Origin: an uncultured Lachnospiraceae bacterium
GTDB taxonomy: Bacteria > Bacillota > Clostridia > Lachnospirales > Lachnospiraceae
NCBI GenBank assembly: GCA_910578335.1
Contig: CAJTPU010000004.1
Coordinates: forward strand, 114,296 to 178,295
Length of the DNA stretch: 64,000 nt
Direction of reading: 5' to 3'
Under the pieces are notes generated by a model. That model saw only the letters and a program-made list of their open reading frames with translations. It was not told the DNA's origin and searched no databases. Positions 35,670-45,340 of the stretch are shown piece after piece. How positions within the stretch are numbered: position 1 is the stretch's first letter; the number at the start of each line of letters is the position of its first letter. The position numbers and the translations under genes were made by a program.

Positions 35670-37154
35670 ATGAAATTCAGGACAAGACTATGGGTGACCT
35701 TTGGCGTCATTGTTTTGATTCCTTTGGTGTTGGTTATTGCCGCATTCATGCTGATAGGCGGATGGATACTGCGTGCGGAGCAGATGAATGGTTATGGGCT
35801 GGTTGATTTCAACGCCATGTCCGGCAGTGTGCAGACTGCCGGAAAACATGCGCAGCTTTTGTATGAAAGTCTGTCGGGCGTGCTGGAGGACAACCCTGCC
35901 GCCTTGGAAGACAGGGAATATCTGCAGGGTATCAGCGATGGCATCAGTAGAAAGAACTGTTATATTTTGGTTCGAAAGGGAGAAGGACTCTATTATGCCG
36001 GCAATGAAGAAGCGGCAAAGGAGATTTTTCACAAGCTGCCGGATTATGGATGGGAAAATGAGGAGAGTGAGACGGGTTATTTTTTTGACGACTCTCAAAA
36101 ATATGTAAAGCAGTTGGATTTTGTGTTTTCAGACGGAACGCCCGGTAGTCTTTTTATTGTCACCCGCATCACCAGCCTGATTGCAAGACCGCTGCTTGTG
36201 GATATGTTTATCGCAGTTCTGGTTATTTTGATATTCACTGCATTTATGCTGACAAGGTGGATTCACAGGGGGGTATTCGGACCTATCAACCAGTTGAATG
36301 TGGCGATGAAAAAAATCAAGGACGGCAATTTTGATTATATGCTTTTTACGGACAGCAAGGGTGAAATCGGAGATTTGTACCGCAACTATGAGGACATGCG
36401 CCTTCGGCTGAAGGAGTCCACCGAGGAGAAGATGGCGCAGGAAAAGCAGAATAAGGAGCTTATCAGCAATATATCCCATGATTTAAAAACGCCCATCACC
36501 GCTATCAAGGGCTATATGGAAGGTATTATGGACGGCGTGGCGGACACGCCGGAAAAAATGGATAAATATATCAAGACTGTTTACAATAAAGCCAACGATA
36601 TGGATAAGCTGATTAACGAGCTGACCTTGTATTCCGGCATTGACAACAACCGCATTCCTTATCATTTTCACCGCATTAATGTAGCCGACTATTTTGGCGA
36701 CTGTGTGGAAGAGGTGGGGCTGGATTTGGAGTCCAAGAATATAGAGCTGAATTATTCCAATCTGGCGGCGCCGGATACCATGATTATAGCGGACCCCGAG
36801 CAGATGAAGAAGGTTATCAACAATATTATCGGCAACAGCATCAAATATATGGATAAGGAAAAAGGGGTCATTGATATCCGGATTCTGGATGAGGTGGATT
36901 CCATCAGGATTGAGATTGAGGACAATGGCAAGGGGATTGCCGCAAAGGATTTGCCCAAAATTTTTGAACGGTTTTACCGCACCGATACTTCCCGCAATTC
37001 TTCCAAGGGAGGAAGCGGCATCGGGCTGTCCATTGTAAAGAAAATCATTGAGGACCACGGCGGTTATATCTGGGCGACCAGCAAGGAGGAAGAAGGCACT
37101 TGTATGCATTTTGTGGTTCGTAAGTACAGAGAGCAGCGTGCCGATTCCAACTAA
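35670..37154 (+). CDS. Sensor histidine kinase, OmpR-partner type
   Basis: 494 aa from the ATG behind GGAAAGG (a TTG at 35649 is the alternative). Two helices (about 8-32 and 175-195) flank an extracytoplasmic sensor. HAMP follows, then 'NISHDLKTPITAIKGYMEGI', an N box with NIIGNSIKYM, and GSGIGLSIVKKII. The catalytic motifs are intact. The regulator gene follows after 42 bp. Confidence 0.94.
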   Translation: MKFRTRLWVTFGVIVLIPLVLVIAAFMLIGGWILRAEQMNGYGLVDFNAMSGSVQTAGKHAQLLYESLSGVLEDNPAALEDREYLQGISDGISRKNCYILVRKGEGLYYAGNEEAAKEIFHKLPDYGWENEESETGYFFDDSQKYVKQLDFVFSDGTPGSLFIVTRITSLIARPLLVDMFIAVLVILIFTAFMLTRWIHRGVFGPINQLNVAMKKIKDGNFDYMLFTDSKGEIGDLYRNYEDMRLRLKESTEEKMAQEKQNKELISNISHDLKTPITAIKGYMEGIMDGVADTPEKMDKYIKTVYNKANDMDKLINELTLYSGIDNNRIPYHFHRINVADYFGDCVEEVGLDLESKNIELNYSNLAAPDTMIIADPEQMKKVINNIIGNSIKYMDKEKGVIDIRILDEVDSIRIEIEDNGKGIAAKDLPKIFERFYRTDTSRNSSKGGSGIGLSIVKKIIEDHGGYIWATSKEEEGTCMHFVVRKYREQRADSN

Positions 37155-37196
37155 ATATAAAAATAGAAGATAAAATAAGCAGGAGGACCATCCATA

Positions 37197-37889
37197 ATGA
37201 GTAAAATATTAATTATTGAAGACGAAGAAGCAATTGCGGATTTGGAAAAGGATTATCTGGAGCTTAGCGACTTTGAAGTAGAAATCAAAAATACCGGTGA
37301 TGAAGGCTTGGAGGCGGCGTTAAAGGGTGATTTTGATTTAATTGTGCTGGACTTGATGCTGCCCGGGGTGGACGGTTTTGAGGTCTGCCGGAAGGTGCGG
37401 GAGGAAAAGAATATACCGATTTTGATGGTTTCCGCCAAAAAGGACGATATCGACAAAATTCGAGGCTTAGGGCTGGGCGCGGATGACTATATGACGAAGC
37501 CTTTCAGCCCCAGTGAGCTGGTGGCGAGAGTGAAGGCACACATGGCGAGATACGACAGGCTGGTGGGTACTGCGGCGAAATCCCAGAATGATATTGTGGA
37601 AATCAGGGGCATCCGCATTGACAAGACTGCCAGAAGGGTATACGTGGACGGCGAGGAGAGGGCGTTTACCACCAAGGAATTTGACCTGCTCACTTTTCTC
37701 GCGGAAAATCCCAACCATGTATTTACCAAGGAGGAGCTGTTTCGTGAAATTTGGGATATGGATTCCATCGGTGATATTGCCACTGTAACCGTGCATATCA
37801 AAAAGATTCGGGAAAAAATTGAATACGATACGGCAAAACCCCAGTATATTGAGACCATCTGGGGGGTGGGTTATCGGTTTAAGGTATAA
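37197..37889 (+). CDS. OmpR-family response regulator
   Basis: 230 aa. Phosphoacceptor Asp in 'IVLDLMLPGVDGFEVC', Lys in TKPFSPSEL, winged helix ending 'ETIWGVGYRFKV'. RBS GCAGGAGG. Partner of the kinase just upstream. Confidence 0.95.
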   Translation: MSKILIIEDEEAIADLEKDYLELSDFEVEIKNTGDEGLEAALKGDFDLIVLDLMLPGVDGFEVCRKVREEKNIPILMVSAKKDDIDKIRGLGLGADDYMTKPFSPSELVARVKAHMARYDRLVGTAAKSQNDIVEIRGIRIDKTARRVYVDGEERAFTTKEFDLLTFLAENPNHVFTKEELFREIWDMDSIGDIATVTVHIKKIREKIEYDTAKPQYIETIWGVGYRFKV

Positions 37890-37891
37890 GG

Positions 37892-38641
37892 ATGCAGACG
37901 AAAATTCTTTATGAAGACAATTATATTATGGTAGTACACAAGCCTGCAGGTATCGCGGTGCAGGATGGCAGAGTCGGGCAGGCGGATGTGGAAAGCGAGC
38001 TGAAAAATTATCTTGCCGCAAAGGGCGGAGTGCCGGCAGCATCGGGCAAGCCTTATCTCGGCATTGTGCACAGGCTGGACCAGCCGGTAGAGGGGCTTTT
38101 GGTATTTGCCAAAACGCCGAAGGCTGCCGCTGCGCTAAACCGCCAGCTTGCGGGAGACAGTTTCGGCAAGGATTATCTGGCTGTGGTATGCGGAAAACCG
38201 GAGCCGAAAAAACAGGTGCTTACAGACTATATCAAAAAAGAGGGAGGGACGGCGATAATCTGTCCGCTGCCTGCAACAGGCGGCACGGCGCCTTTGGAAC
38301 CTTCCAAAACAGGAAAGCCGGGGATACCCAAAAAAGCAGAATTAAGTTACGAGGTTTTGACGACAAAATCTGTGGAGGAGGAAGAAATTTCCATGCTGGC
38401 GGTACGGCTTAAGACAGGGCGGTTTCATCAAATCAGGGCACAGTTGTCCCATGCAGGATACCCCTTGCTTGGTGATGCAAAGTACGGAAGTGAAAAAAGC
38501 TGCCGAGTGTCCCAAAACCTGCAGGTTCGCAATGTGGCATTGTGCGCTGTGCATCTGTTGTTTTATCACCCTGTGACAGGAGAAAAAAAGGAATATACTG
38601 TCAGCCCGGGGCAGCCGGTTTTTACACTTTTACATGCATGA
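37892..38641 (+). CDS. RluA-family RNA pseudouridine synthase
   Basis: 249 aa. Catalytic Asp in 'GIVHRLDQPVEGLLVFAKT', RNA-binding 'LKTGRFHQIRAQLSHAGYPL' and LGDAKYG. No S4 domain, so it is of the short type. Starts 2 nt after the response regulator stop, so it is co-translated with the two-component system. Which uridine it modifies is unknown. Confidence 0.94.
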   Translation: MQTKILYEDNYIMVVHKPAGIAVQDGRVGQADVESELKNYLAAKGGVPAASGKPYLGIVHRLDQPVEGLLVFAKTPKAAAALNRQLAGDSFGKDYLAVVCGKPEPKKQVLTDYIKKEGGTAIICPLPATGGTAPLEPSKTGKPGIPKKAELSYEVLTTKSVEEEEISMLAVRLKTGRFHQIRAQLSHAGYPLLGDAKYGSEKSCRVSQNLQVRNVALCAVHLLFYHPVTGEKKEYTVSPGQPVFTLLHA

Positions 38642-38716
38642 TATTCAAAAAAAATCCCATACTAATTCCAGAAAAGTAAGAGTATGTCTGCTGCATTTTA
38701 AGAAGAGGGTATTGGT

Positions 38717-39775
38717 ATGCGGGAAAAAAACAAAATGCTTCAAAACAAATATATAGTACTGCTTCTGATTACAGGAGCGGTCTATTTTTTTCTGCGGTTT
38801 ATCAGTCCGCTTCTGACGCCCGTTATCATTGCGGGCATGTTTCTGACGTTCTGCTATCCTACCTTTGACGATATTCAGAAAAAAACCAAAATCAAAAAGC
38901 AGTATCTTGCCGGCGTCATTCTTTTTTTGATTTGCGGCGTTTTAATTGTTCTGGTATGGATGGGCGGTTCGCTGCTTTTACAGAATATTCCTTTATGGGT
39001 GGAGGGGCTTGATGATGTACAGCAGAATATGAGGTTATTTGTAACGGACTGCTGTAACGGTGTGGGCGGATTCTTAGGCATCAATACGGAGGGGCTGGCA
39101 CAGGTTTTGATTGAGCAGATAGATGTGTTTGTGGAAAATTTTCAAGTGCAGGTGCTTCCCGGGATTCTGGGAGGCACATGGAGCTATATCCGCCAGCTTC
39201 TGTCCATCATCGGCGTGCTTGCGGTCACAATGATTGCCACCATGCTGCTGGCAAAGGATTACGATTCGATTCTTGCTTTTATGGGCGCCCATGAGGGAAG
39301 CCGCACGGTGCTGGAAATCGTGCTGCGTGTGCTGCGGTATATCGCTACCTTTGTCAAAGCGCAGGTTATTATTATGATTTCCATTGCGGCAGTGTGCTCG
39401 CTCAGTCTTTTTTTTGCAGGAGTGGAAAATGGCGTGTGGTTTGGCATTTTGGCGGGTGTGCTGGACGCACTGCCGTTTATCGGCACGGGAATCGTACTCG
39501 TACCTCTTGCCATATGGCAGCTTTTCTCGGGCTTTTACTGGAGGGCGGCAGTCTGTGTTATCGTCTATATTGTCTGCGCGCTTCTCAGGGAGTTTTTGGA
39601 GCCGAAGCTGATTGGACAGAAGGTGGGCGTCTATCCTGTAGCCATTTTGATAGCAGTTTATGCGGGGCTGAAGCTCTTTGGGCTGTGGGGAATTGTAAAA
39701 GGACCCATAGGGCTTGTTCTGATTATGCAGATTTATGCTGCCTATGAACGTTTGTTGACGGCGGAAAATAAATGA
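38717..39775 (+). CDS. AI-2E family transporter (PerM-like)
   Basis: 352 aa, about eight membrane helices with a hydrophilic middle section (about 85-150). Family motifs include 'GVWFGILAGVLDALPFIGTG' near 245 and 'EPKLIGQKVGVYPVAILIAV' near 300. The family name comes from E. coli TqsA; many members export other substrates, so a link to the LuxS here is not assumed. Confidence 0.92.
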   Translation: MREKNKMLQNKYIVLLLITGAVYFFLRFISPLLTPVIIAGMFLTFCYPTFDDIQKKTKIKKQYLAGVILFLICGVLIVLVWMGGSLLLQNIPLWVEGLDDVQQNMRLFVTDCCNGVGGFLGINTEGLAQVLIEQIDVFVENFQVQVLPGILGGTWSYIRQLLSIIGVLAVTMIATMLLAKDYDSILAFMGAHEGSRTVLEIVLRVLRYIATFVKAQVIIMISIAAVCSLSLFFAGVENGVWFGILAGVLDALPFIGTGIVLVPLAIWQLFSGFYWRAAVCVIVYIVCALLREFLEPKLIGQKVGVYPVAILIAVYAGLKLFGLWGIVKGPIGLVLIMQIYAAYERLLTAENK

Positions 39776-39831
39776 ATTATGATAAGAAATGAAACAATAA
39801 TGGGAAACCGTCAGGGAGCAGGGAATACATT

Positions 39832-41637
39832 ATGCAGAAATATCAGGTAAGCGTTTTACAAAAGGAATGGGATAAGAAACGACGGGCGATGAAAAAGAAA
39901 ATCAGGGAAATGAGTGTGCTGCAACTCTGTAAATTTTCTCTGCGGGTTTTGCTGCAGGCAGTTACGGTTATATATGCTTTCTGTATGCTTGCTGTTTTGC
40001 CGCTTTACTATCGCAGGGAGACGGGATACAGTTTTATTGGGAGTAACAAAGCTGATTTTTTTATGGATAAGGGCTTTTTTCTGGGGCGCACCTTTATACA
40101 TATTTTCTTATTTTATGCCGTGTTTGTACTGCTTTGTTTTCTGGTGGAAAACCGGGGGAAAAAAGGAAAGTTTTCGCTTTTGCTGAATGCGCTTTTAGAG
40201 GAATTGTCGCTTACGGACAAATTTGCCATTCTCTATACAATAGGGGTGCTTTTGTCCTATTACTATACGGATTACGAAGCAGAACTGCGTCTGGGAGCAC
40301 AAGGGTGGTACATGGGGTTTTTGCCGCAGCTTCTTCTGATAGGCTCGTACTTTGCCATTTCAAGATTTTTGCCAAAGTGTATGGTAAGGTGGATGGCACT
40401 TGCCCTGCTTTTGCCCTCCGGCTTTGTGTTTTTGGTGGGGCTTTTAGACCGTTATGGTGTAAACCTGTTGGGGATTCCTACGATTGGACCGGGTTTCATT
40501 TCTACCATTGGAAATATTAACTGGTATTGCGGTTACTGGGCGGCAGTGTATCCCATTGCTGTGGGCGGCTTCGTTTTTTATGAGGGAAGAGAAGAAAATG
40601 AGAAGCGGAGCCATGTCCTGCGGGTGTTTTTGGGTATAGCCGCGGCTGTGGGGTTTGCTACCGGCATTACGCAGGGAAGCGAGAGCGGTGTGTTTGCGCT
40701 TGCCGCCATGCTTTTGTTTGTCAGTGCGATAGCAGTGAAAAGGCGGGACAGGATGCAGCGCTTTATGGAGTTGCTGCTATTATTTTCCGTAACGGCGTGT
40801 TTTCTCTCCGTCGTACAATGGCTTTTTCCCGAAAGGAACCAATATATGACGGCGATGTCTCTTTTGATGACGAAAACAGTGCTGCCATGGATGACGGGTA
40901 TTTTGGGGCTGTGCGCTTATTTATGGCTGAAAAGGAAGCTGCCTGTAGAGAAACGGGTGCAGAATAAGGATAAGTGCGCGAAAGAGGAAATAGAAAATAA
41001 AACGAAAGCAGAACGGTATGAGAAGAGAATTCGGAGAGGCTGGTATATATGCCTGTCCTTGATTGGAATGACACTTGTGTCGTATGTAATCTTACTGATA
41101 CGGAATACGATGCATCCGGGCAGTATAGGAGCGCTTTCTGATAATCCGCTGTTTTTATTTGACAGGGAATGGGGAAGCAGCAGGGGCGGCACATGGAAAG
41201 CCGGTATCCGCGCATGGACTTCCTTGGACCCCTTGCATAAGGTAGTGGGAATCGGACCGGACGGTATGGCAGAATACATATATAAAGGACCTGACAGCGG
41301 GCTGCTTGCCATGGTACAGTCACAGTTTGGCAATAGCAGGCTGACGAATGCCCATGGTGAGTGGATTACCATTCTTGCCAATTTGGGGCTGCTTGGTCTG
41401 GCAGGCTTTGCCGGTATGATGGTAAGTGCCATCCTGCGGTTTCTGCGTGCGAAAACCGCACTTTGCATGGCGTGCGCCCTTGCCCTGTTTGGATATACCA
41501 TGAACAATGTTTTTAGTTTTCAGCAGGTTATGAATGTGTCGCAGATGTTTATCATATTGGGGTTGGGAGAATGGCTTAAGCGGAAGGAGATGGAGCAGGA
41601 AAATGACAGATACGAAAATCCTGATTGTGGAGGATGA
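39832..41637 (+). CDS. O-antigen-ligase-like polytopic membrane protein
   Basis: 601 aa, about 11-12 helices. The Wzy_C/WaaL-like part holds 'GNINWYCGYWAAVYPIAVGG' and 'TNAHGEWITILANLGLLGLA' with a conserved His in an extracellular loop, as expected of polymerase/ligase enzymes that move polyprenyl-linked glycans. No glycan cluster is adjacent. The last 35 bp overlap the next response regulator gene. Confidence 0.82.
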   Translation: MQKYQVSVLQKEWDKKRRAMKKKIREMSVLQLCKFSLRVLLQAVTVIYAFCMLAVLPLYYRRETGYSFIGSNKADFFMDKGFFLGRTFIHIFLFYAVFVLLCFLVENRGKKGKFSLLLNALLEELSLTDKFAILYTIGVLLSYYYTDYEAELRLGAQGWYMGFLPQLLLIGSYFAISRFLPKCMVRWMALALLLPSGFVFLVGLLDRYGVNLLGIPTIGPGFISTIGNINWYCGYWAAVYPIAVGGFVFYEGREENEKRSHVLRVFLGIAAAVGFATGITQGSESGVFALAAMLLFVSAIAVKRRDRMQRFMELLLLFSVTACFLSVVQWLFPERNQYMTAMSLLMTKTVLPWMTGILGLCAYLWLKRKLPVEKRVQNKDKCAKEEIENKTKAERYEKRIRRGWYICLSLIGMTLVSYVILLIRNTMHPGSIGALSDNPLFLFDREWGSSRGGTWKAGIRAWTSLDPLHKVVGIGPDGMAEYIYKGPDSGLLAMVQSQFGNSRLTNAHGEWITILANLGLLGLAGFAGMMVSAILRFLRAKTALCMACALALFGYTMNNVFSFQQVMNVSQMFIILGLGEWLKRKEMEQENDRYENPDCGG

Positions 41638-42403
41638 TGCAGATATCAACCGGATATTGGCAAGAATCATGAAAATGCAGGGCTATGAGACGGTTTCCGC
41701 TTTTTCGGGAAGTGAGGCAGAATTAAGGCTGTTTCCAAATGCCGGGGGGACAATATCAAAGGAATATGATTTGATACTGCTTGATTTGATGCTGCCCGGG
41801 GTCATGGGGGAGGAGCTTGTGCAAAAAATCAGGAAAAAGAGCGATGTTCCGGTGATTGTCATATCCGCTAAAACAGCACTTGAGGACAAGGTTTTGGTTT
41901 TAAATGCAGGCGCGGACGATTATCTGGTAAAGCCTTTTGAGAAGGAAGAGGTCATTGCAAGGGTAAACGGGGCGCTCAGAAGGTACAGACGGCTGTCAGG
42001 CGGACAAGGCGCAAAGTCAGGTGCGGCTGCTTTAGCGAACGGAAACGGCAGAGCCTTAGAAGACGGTGAGGCGGTGCAAAGACGGGCGGCAGAACCGGAG
42101 CAGCCGGGAAAGCCGCTTTGTTATAAAAACCTGACGCTTTATCCGGAAGCCAGAGAAGCGCAGGTGTGTGGGAAAATGCTTTCCCTGACGGGACATGAGT
42201 TTGACATTTTGGAGCTGCTGCTGCAGAATCCGGCGAAGGTATATTCCCGCGAGAGCCTTTATGAGCAGATTTGGCAGGGCGGCTATTACGGAGAGGACAA
42301 TACGGTTAATGTACATGTCAGCAATCTCCGCAAAAAAATTGCCGCCGCAGATGGGGAGGAGTATATCAAAACAGTGTGGGGCATCGGTTTTAAGATGGCA
42401 TAG
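41603..42403 (+). CDS. OmpR-family response regulator with long linker
   Basis: 266 aa from 'MTDTKILIVEDDADINRI', whose ATG (RBS GGAGCAGGA) lies inside the end of the previous gene. Receiver Asp in 'LILLDLMLPGVMGEELV', KPFEKEEV, an unusually long Ala/Gly-rich linker (about 130-170), then a winged helix ending 'KTVWGIGFKMA'. Likely partner of the kinase at 44332, with an ABC exporter encoded between. Confidence 0.93.
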   Translation: MTDTKILIVEDDADINRILARIMKMQGYETVSAFSGSEAELRLFPNAGGTISKEYDLILLDLMLPGVMGEELVQKIRKKSDVPVIVISAKTALEDKVLVLNAGADDYLVKPFEKEEVIARVNGALRRYRRLSGGQGAKSGAAALANGNGRALEDGEAVQRRAAEPEQPGKPLCYKNLTLYPEAREAQVCGKMLSLTGHEFDILELLLQNPAKVYSRESLYEQIWQGGYYGEDNTVNVHVSNLRKKIAAADGEEYIKTVWGIGFKMA

Positions 42404-42530
42404 AAGACGGGGAAGTAATCTTTACGATTTCTTTAAACTTTCTAAAGGACTTATTTACAGGATAAAGGGTATTCTTAGTACGTACCCGTAAGAAACGGGA
42501 AGAGGGAAAGACTTTAGAATGGAGGAAGAG

Positions 42531-43472
42531 ATGAGTTTAGAATTTATTGTAAAATCCCAAAAGCTGAATAAACGCTACGGCGAGACCATAGCGTTAAAAA
42601 ACGTGGATATTGCCATAAAGAGGGGAAGCATCTATGGTCTTGTAGGCAATAACGGGGCTGGTAAAACTACTTTTTTAAAAATTATAAGCGGACTGACGGC
42701 GGCAGACAGCGGTACTTTTTCGCTGCTTGGCGCAGACAATGCTGCCGGATACAGAAGCGTGCGGAAAAGAACGGGCGCCATCATTGAAAATCCGGGTTTT
42801 TATCCCAAAATGACGGCAAAGCAAAATTTGGAGTATTACCGCATACAGCGAGGGATTCCGGGCAAAGAGACTGTAGATGAACTGCTTTATCTGGTAGGTC
42901 TGGAACATGCCGCAAAGAAAAAATTTGCAAGTTTATCGCTGGGCATGAAACAGCGGCTCGGCATCGCACTTGCCTTGATGGGCGAGCCGGAGCTGTTAAT
43001 TTTAGACGAGCCGATAAACGGGCTTGACCCCATGGGCATCATCGAAATCAGAAAGCTTTTATTAAAACTGAATCAGGAAAAAAACGTCACCATATTGATT
43101 TCCAGCCATATTCTGACGGAGCTTGAGAATGTGGCGACAGATTATGGTTTTTTAAACAAGGGTGAATTGGTGGAGGAAGTGGCTGCAGAGAAGCTGAAAG
43201 AAAAGTGCCGTACTTTTCTGGAGGTCAAGGTCACGGACGCAGCCGCCTATGCAGCGCTTTTGGAGACAGAGCTTTTGTGCAGCAATTACAAGGTACTGCC
43301 GGGCAACTGCATTCATATTCTGGAGCATGTGGACAGAGTAAGCGACTACAGTGCGCTTGCCGTAAAGCATGATATCGGGCTGCTTGCCTTTGAGATGAAG
43401 GAAATTAATCTGGAAAACTATTATATGAATTTAATCGGCGCGGAAAATCAGACATCCGATGCGCAGGAATGA
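42531..43472 (+). CDS. ABC transporter ATP-binding protein, bacitracin/lantibiotic-export type
   Basis: 313 aa from the ATG behind GGAGGAAG (an ATG at 42519 is also in frame). Walker A 'GLVGNNGAGKTTFLKII', signature SLGMKQRLGIALALM, Walker B 'ELLILDEPINGLDPMG', switch His in 'ILISSHILTELE'. The C-terminal extension is typical of BcrA-like subunits. Overlap with the permease frame indicates an operon. Confidence 0.93.
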   Translation: MSLEFIVKSQKLNKRYGETIALKNVDIAIKRGSIYGLVGNNGAGKTTFLKIISGLTAADSGTFSLLGADNAAGYRSVRKRTGAIIENPGFYPKMTAKQNLEYYRIQRGIPGKETVDELLYLVGLEHAAKKKFASLSLGMKQRLGIALALMGEPELLILDEPINGLDPMGIIEIRKLLLKLNQEKNVTILISSHILTELENVATDYGFLNKGELVEEVAAEKLKEKCRTFLEVKVTDAAAYAALLETELLCSNYKVLPGNCIHILEHVDRVSDYSALAVKHDIGLLAFEMKEINLENYYMNLIGAENQTSDAQE

Positions 43473-43483
43473 GGTGTGGTGAT

Positions 43484-44290
43484 ATGATGAATTATATAAA
43501 AAGTGAATTGTACAGGATAGTACATTCCAAAGGGATTTATCTTTTTACGGGAATTTGTACGGCATTGCTGTTAGCCATGAACATAACGCTGAGCTGTTTT
43601 CGAGGTGTGGAGCATTTTGCCTATGCAACAACGGAATTTGTTTTTTCTATGATGTGGAGCGCGCTGAATGTGGTGTTTTTTCTGACATTATGCATGGCAG
43701 GTATTGTTTTTGCAGAGGAATATAAAAACAAGACGATTGCCAACAGCATTGCATTTGGATATTCGCGGATAACGCTGTATTTCGGAAAGATTCTGACAGG
43801 GCTGATTGTATCTGTTGCGGCATTGGCGGTGGTGCTGGCGGTATTTATCGGAAGCGCGTATTTACTGCTGGAAAATAGCGGTATTGCTGCTTTGATGACA
43901 CTGTTAAGGGGAGTCGGCGCATCTTTGCCGATATTAATCGCAGGGGAGACAGCGGCGCTTACGCTTCTTTTTGTGATTGAGTCTTCGGCGGGAGCTTCCT
44001 GGTCCTGGGTAGGAATTATGATGGGAATTCCCATTGCCTCCGAGCTTCTTGGCATGAAGTTTGATTTTTTTAAGAAGCTGACCGGGTGGCTCGCATATGA
44101 GGTTCTGCAGAATGGGCAGCAGCTTATTATGATAGAAGAGGAGACGGAGGCAGGCATGTCTGTGGAGCCGCAGGTTGTACTGAGTTGGATGACACAGGAG
44201 GGGCTTACCAGAATGCTTCTTGTAGGCTTGATAGGGACTGCTGTTTTCCTGATATGGGGTATTGTGGGCATGAGGCGCAAGGAGATATAG
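43484..44290 (+). CDS. ABC-2-type permease
   Basis: 268 aa, six membrane helices with the N-terminal 'NYIKSELYRIVHSKGIYLF' and the 'FAEEYKNKTIANSIAFGYSR' cytoplasmic motif of BcrB/LanE-like permeases. Follows the ATPase gene; likely exports or removes an antimicrobial peptide or lipid. Confidence 0.9.
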   Translation: MMNYIKSELYRIVHSKGIYLFTGICTALLLAMNITLSCFRGVEHFAYATTEFVFSMMWSALNVVFFLTLCMAGIVFAEEYKNKTIANSIAFGYSRITLYFGKILTGLIVSVAALAVVLAVFIGSAYLLLENSGIAALMTLLRGVGASLPILIAGETAALTLLFVIESSAGASWSWVGIMMGIPIASELLGMKFDFFKKLTGWLAYEVLQNGQQLIMIEEETEAGMSVEPQVVLSWMTQEGLTRMLLVGLIGTAVFLIWGIVGMRRKEI

Positions 44291-44331
44291 TAAGCGGACT
44301 GCCGGCTGGTGCAGGGAAAAGGAAAGGGCGT

Positions 44332-45234
44332 ATGGTTTGGTTGCTTTTTGTAACGGCGGTTGTGGCTGCTATTATCTATATGGTGCGTTTCTACAGGCTG
44401 AAGGCGGCTTTGAAAAAAGCGGCAGGCGAGCTTGCGGCGATAGAGGAGAATCCGGAAGACAACCGGATTCTGCTTCTTGCCTTTCCGGATAAAGAGCTGG
44501 AGGAGCTTTTAAAAGCGTTTAACCGATATGTACTGCTGACAAGAAAGGAAAGAATTTGTTATCAAAACAGAGAGAAAGCGCTGCGCGCCCAGATTGAAAA
44601 TATCAGTCATGATTTACGGACGCCGTTAACTGCTATCATCGGGTATCTGGAGCTTCTTGACACAGATAAGTTAAGCGCGGAGGATGTGGCGGCAGTGGAG
44701 CGCGTCAGCAAGAAAGCAAAGAATCTGCAGGGACTTATCGGCAATTTCTATGATTTGTCCCGCTTGGAGATGAACGATTACCATCTGTGCATGGAAAAGC
44801 TGGATATCGTGCATTTTGCCAAGGAAGCGAGCCTCCTCTTTTATCAGGAGCTTGAAAAAAAGAAAATCTCCGTGCGGTTTGACGCACCAGAGAATCCCTT
44901 GTATCTTCTGGCTGATACAGGGGCAATGGAACGTATTTTCAACAATATGCTGCAAAATGCCCTGCGCTATGCGGAGAGCAGTCTTTACATTGGTGTTTTG
45001 GAGAAAAAGGATAAAATCCATATTGTGTTTGAAAACGATACCTCGACACTGAAGCCGGAGGACGTCTCCCATTTGTTTGAGCGCTTCTATGTGCAGGAAA
45101 AATCCCGCACCAGCCAGAGTACGGGGCTTGGGCTGACGATTTCAAAGCTTTTGGCAAAAGCAATGGGCGGGAACGCCGAGGCAGGGCTGGAAGGGGGACG
45201 GCTGCAGATACGGTATGTGTTTGACAGGCTTTAA
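44332..45234 (+). CDS. Sensor histidine kinase, intramembrane-sensing type
   Basis: 300 aa from the ATG behind GGAAAGG; the upstream frame overlapping the permease is not used. One short N-terminal helix only (about 3-20), no extracellular domain, then 'NISHDLRTPLTAIIGYLELL', 'NNMLQNALRYAES' and 'STGLGLTISKLLAKAMGG'. Kinases of this build act with an ABC exporter as the sensor. Confidence 0.92.
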   Translation: MVWLLFVTAVVAAIIYMVRFYRLKAALKKAAGELAAIEENPEDNRILLLAFPDKELEELLKAFNRYVLLTRKERICYQNREKALRAQIENISHDLRTPLTAIIGYLELLDTDKLSAEDVAAVERVSKKAKNLQGLIGNFYDLSRLEMNDYHLCMEKLDIVHFAKEASLLFYQELEKKKISVRFDAPENPLYLLADTGAMERIFNNMLQNALRYAESSLYIGVLEKKDKIHIVFENDTSTLKPEDVSHLFERFYVQEKSRTSQSTGLGLTISKLLAKAMGGNAEAGLEGGRLQIRYVFDRL

Positions 45235-45340
45235 ATTACAAAAAATTTGCCCTCCTATATTTACTTTTTGTGGAATTCGTGTTATTTTTTTAACGTATTG
45301 TATCTCTTAAAAAAGAGAATGATAACAGGAGGACACAAAA

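Noticed and set aside
38717..39775. AI-2 exporter working with the luxS here
   Set aside because: The family name does not predict substrate and the gene is 16 kb from luxS in another operon.
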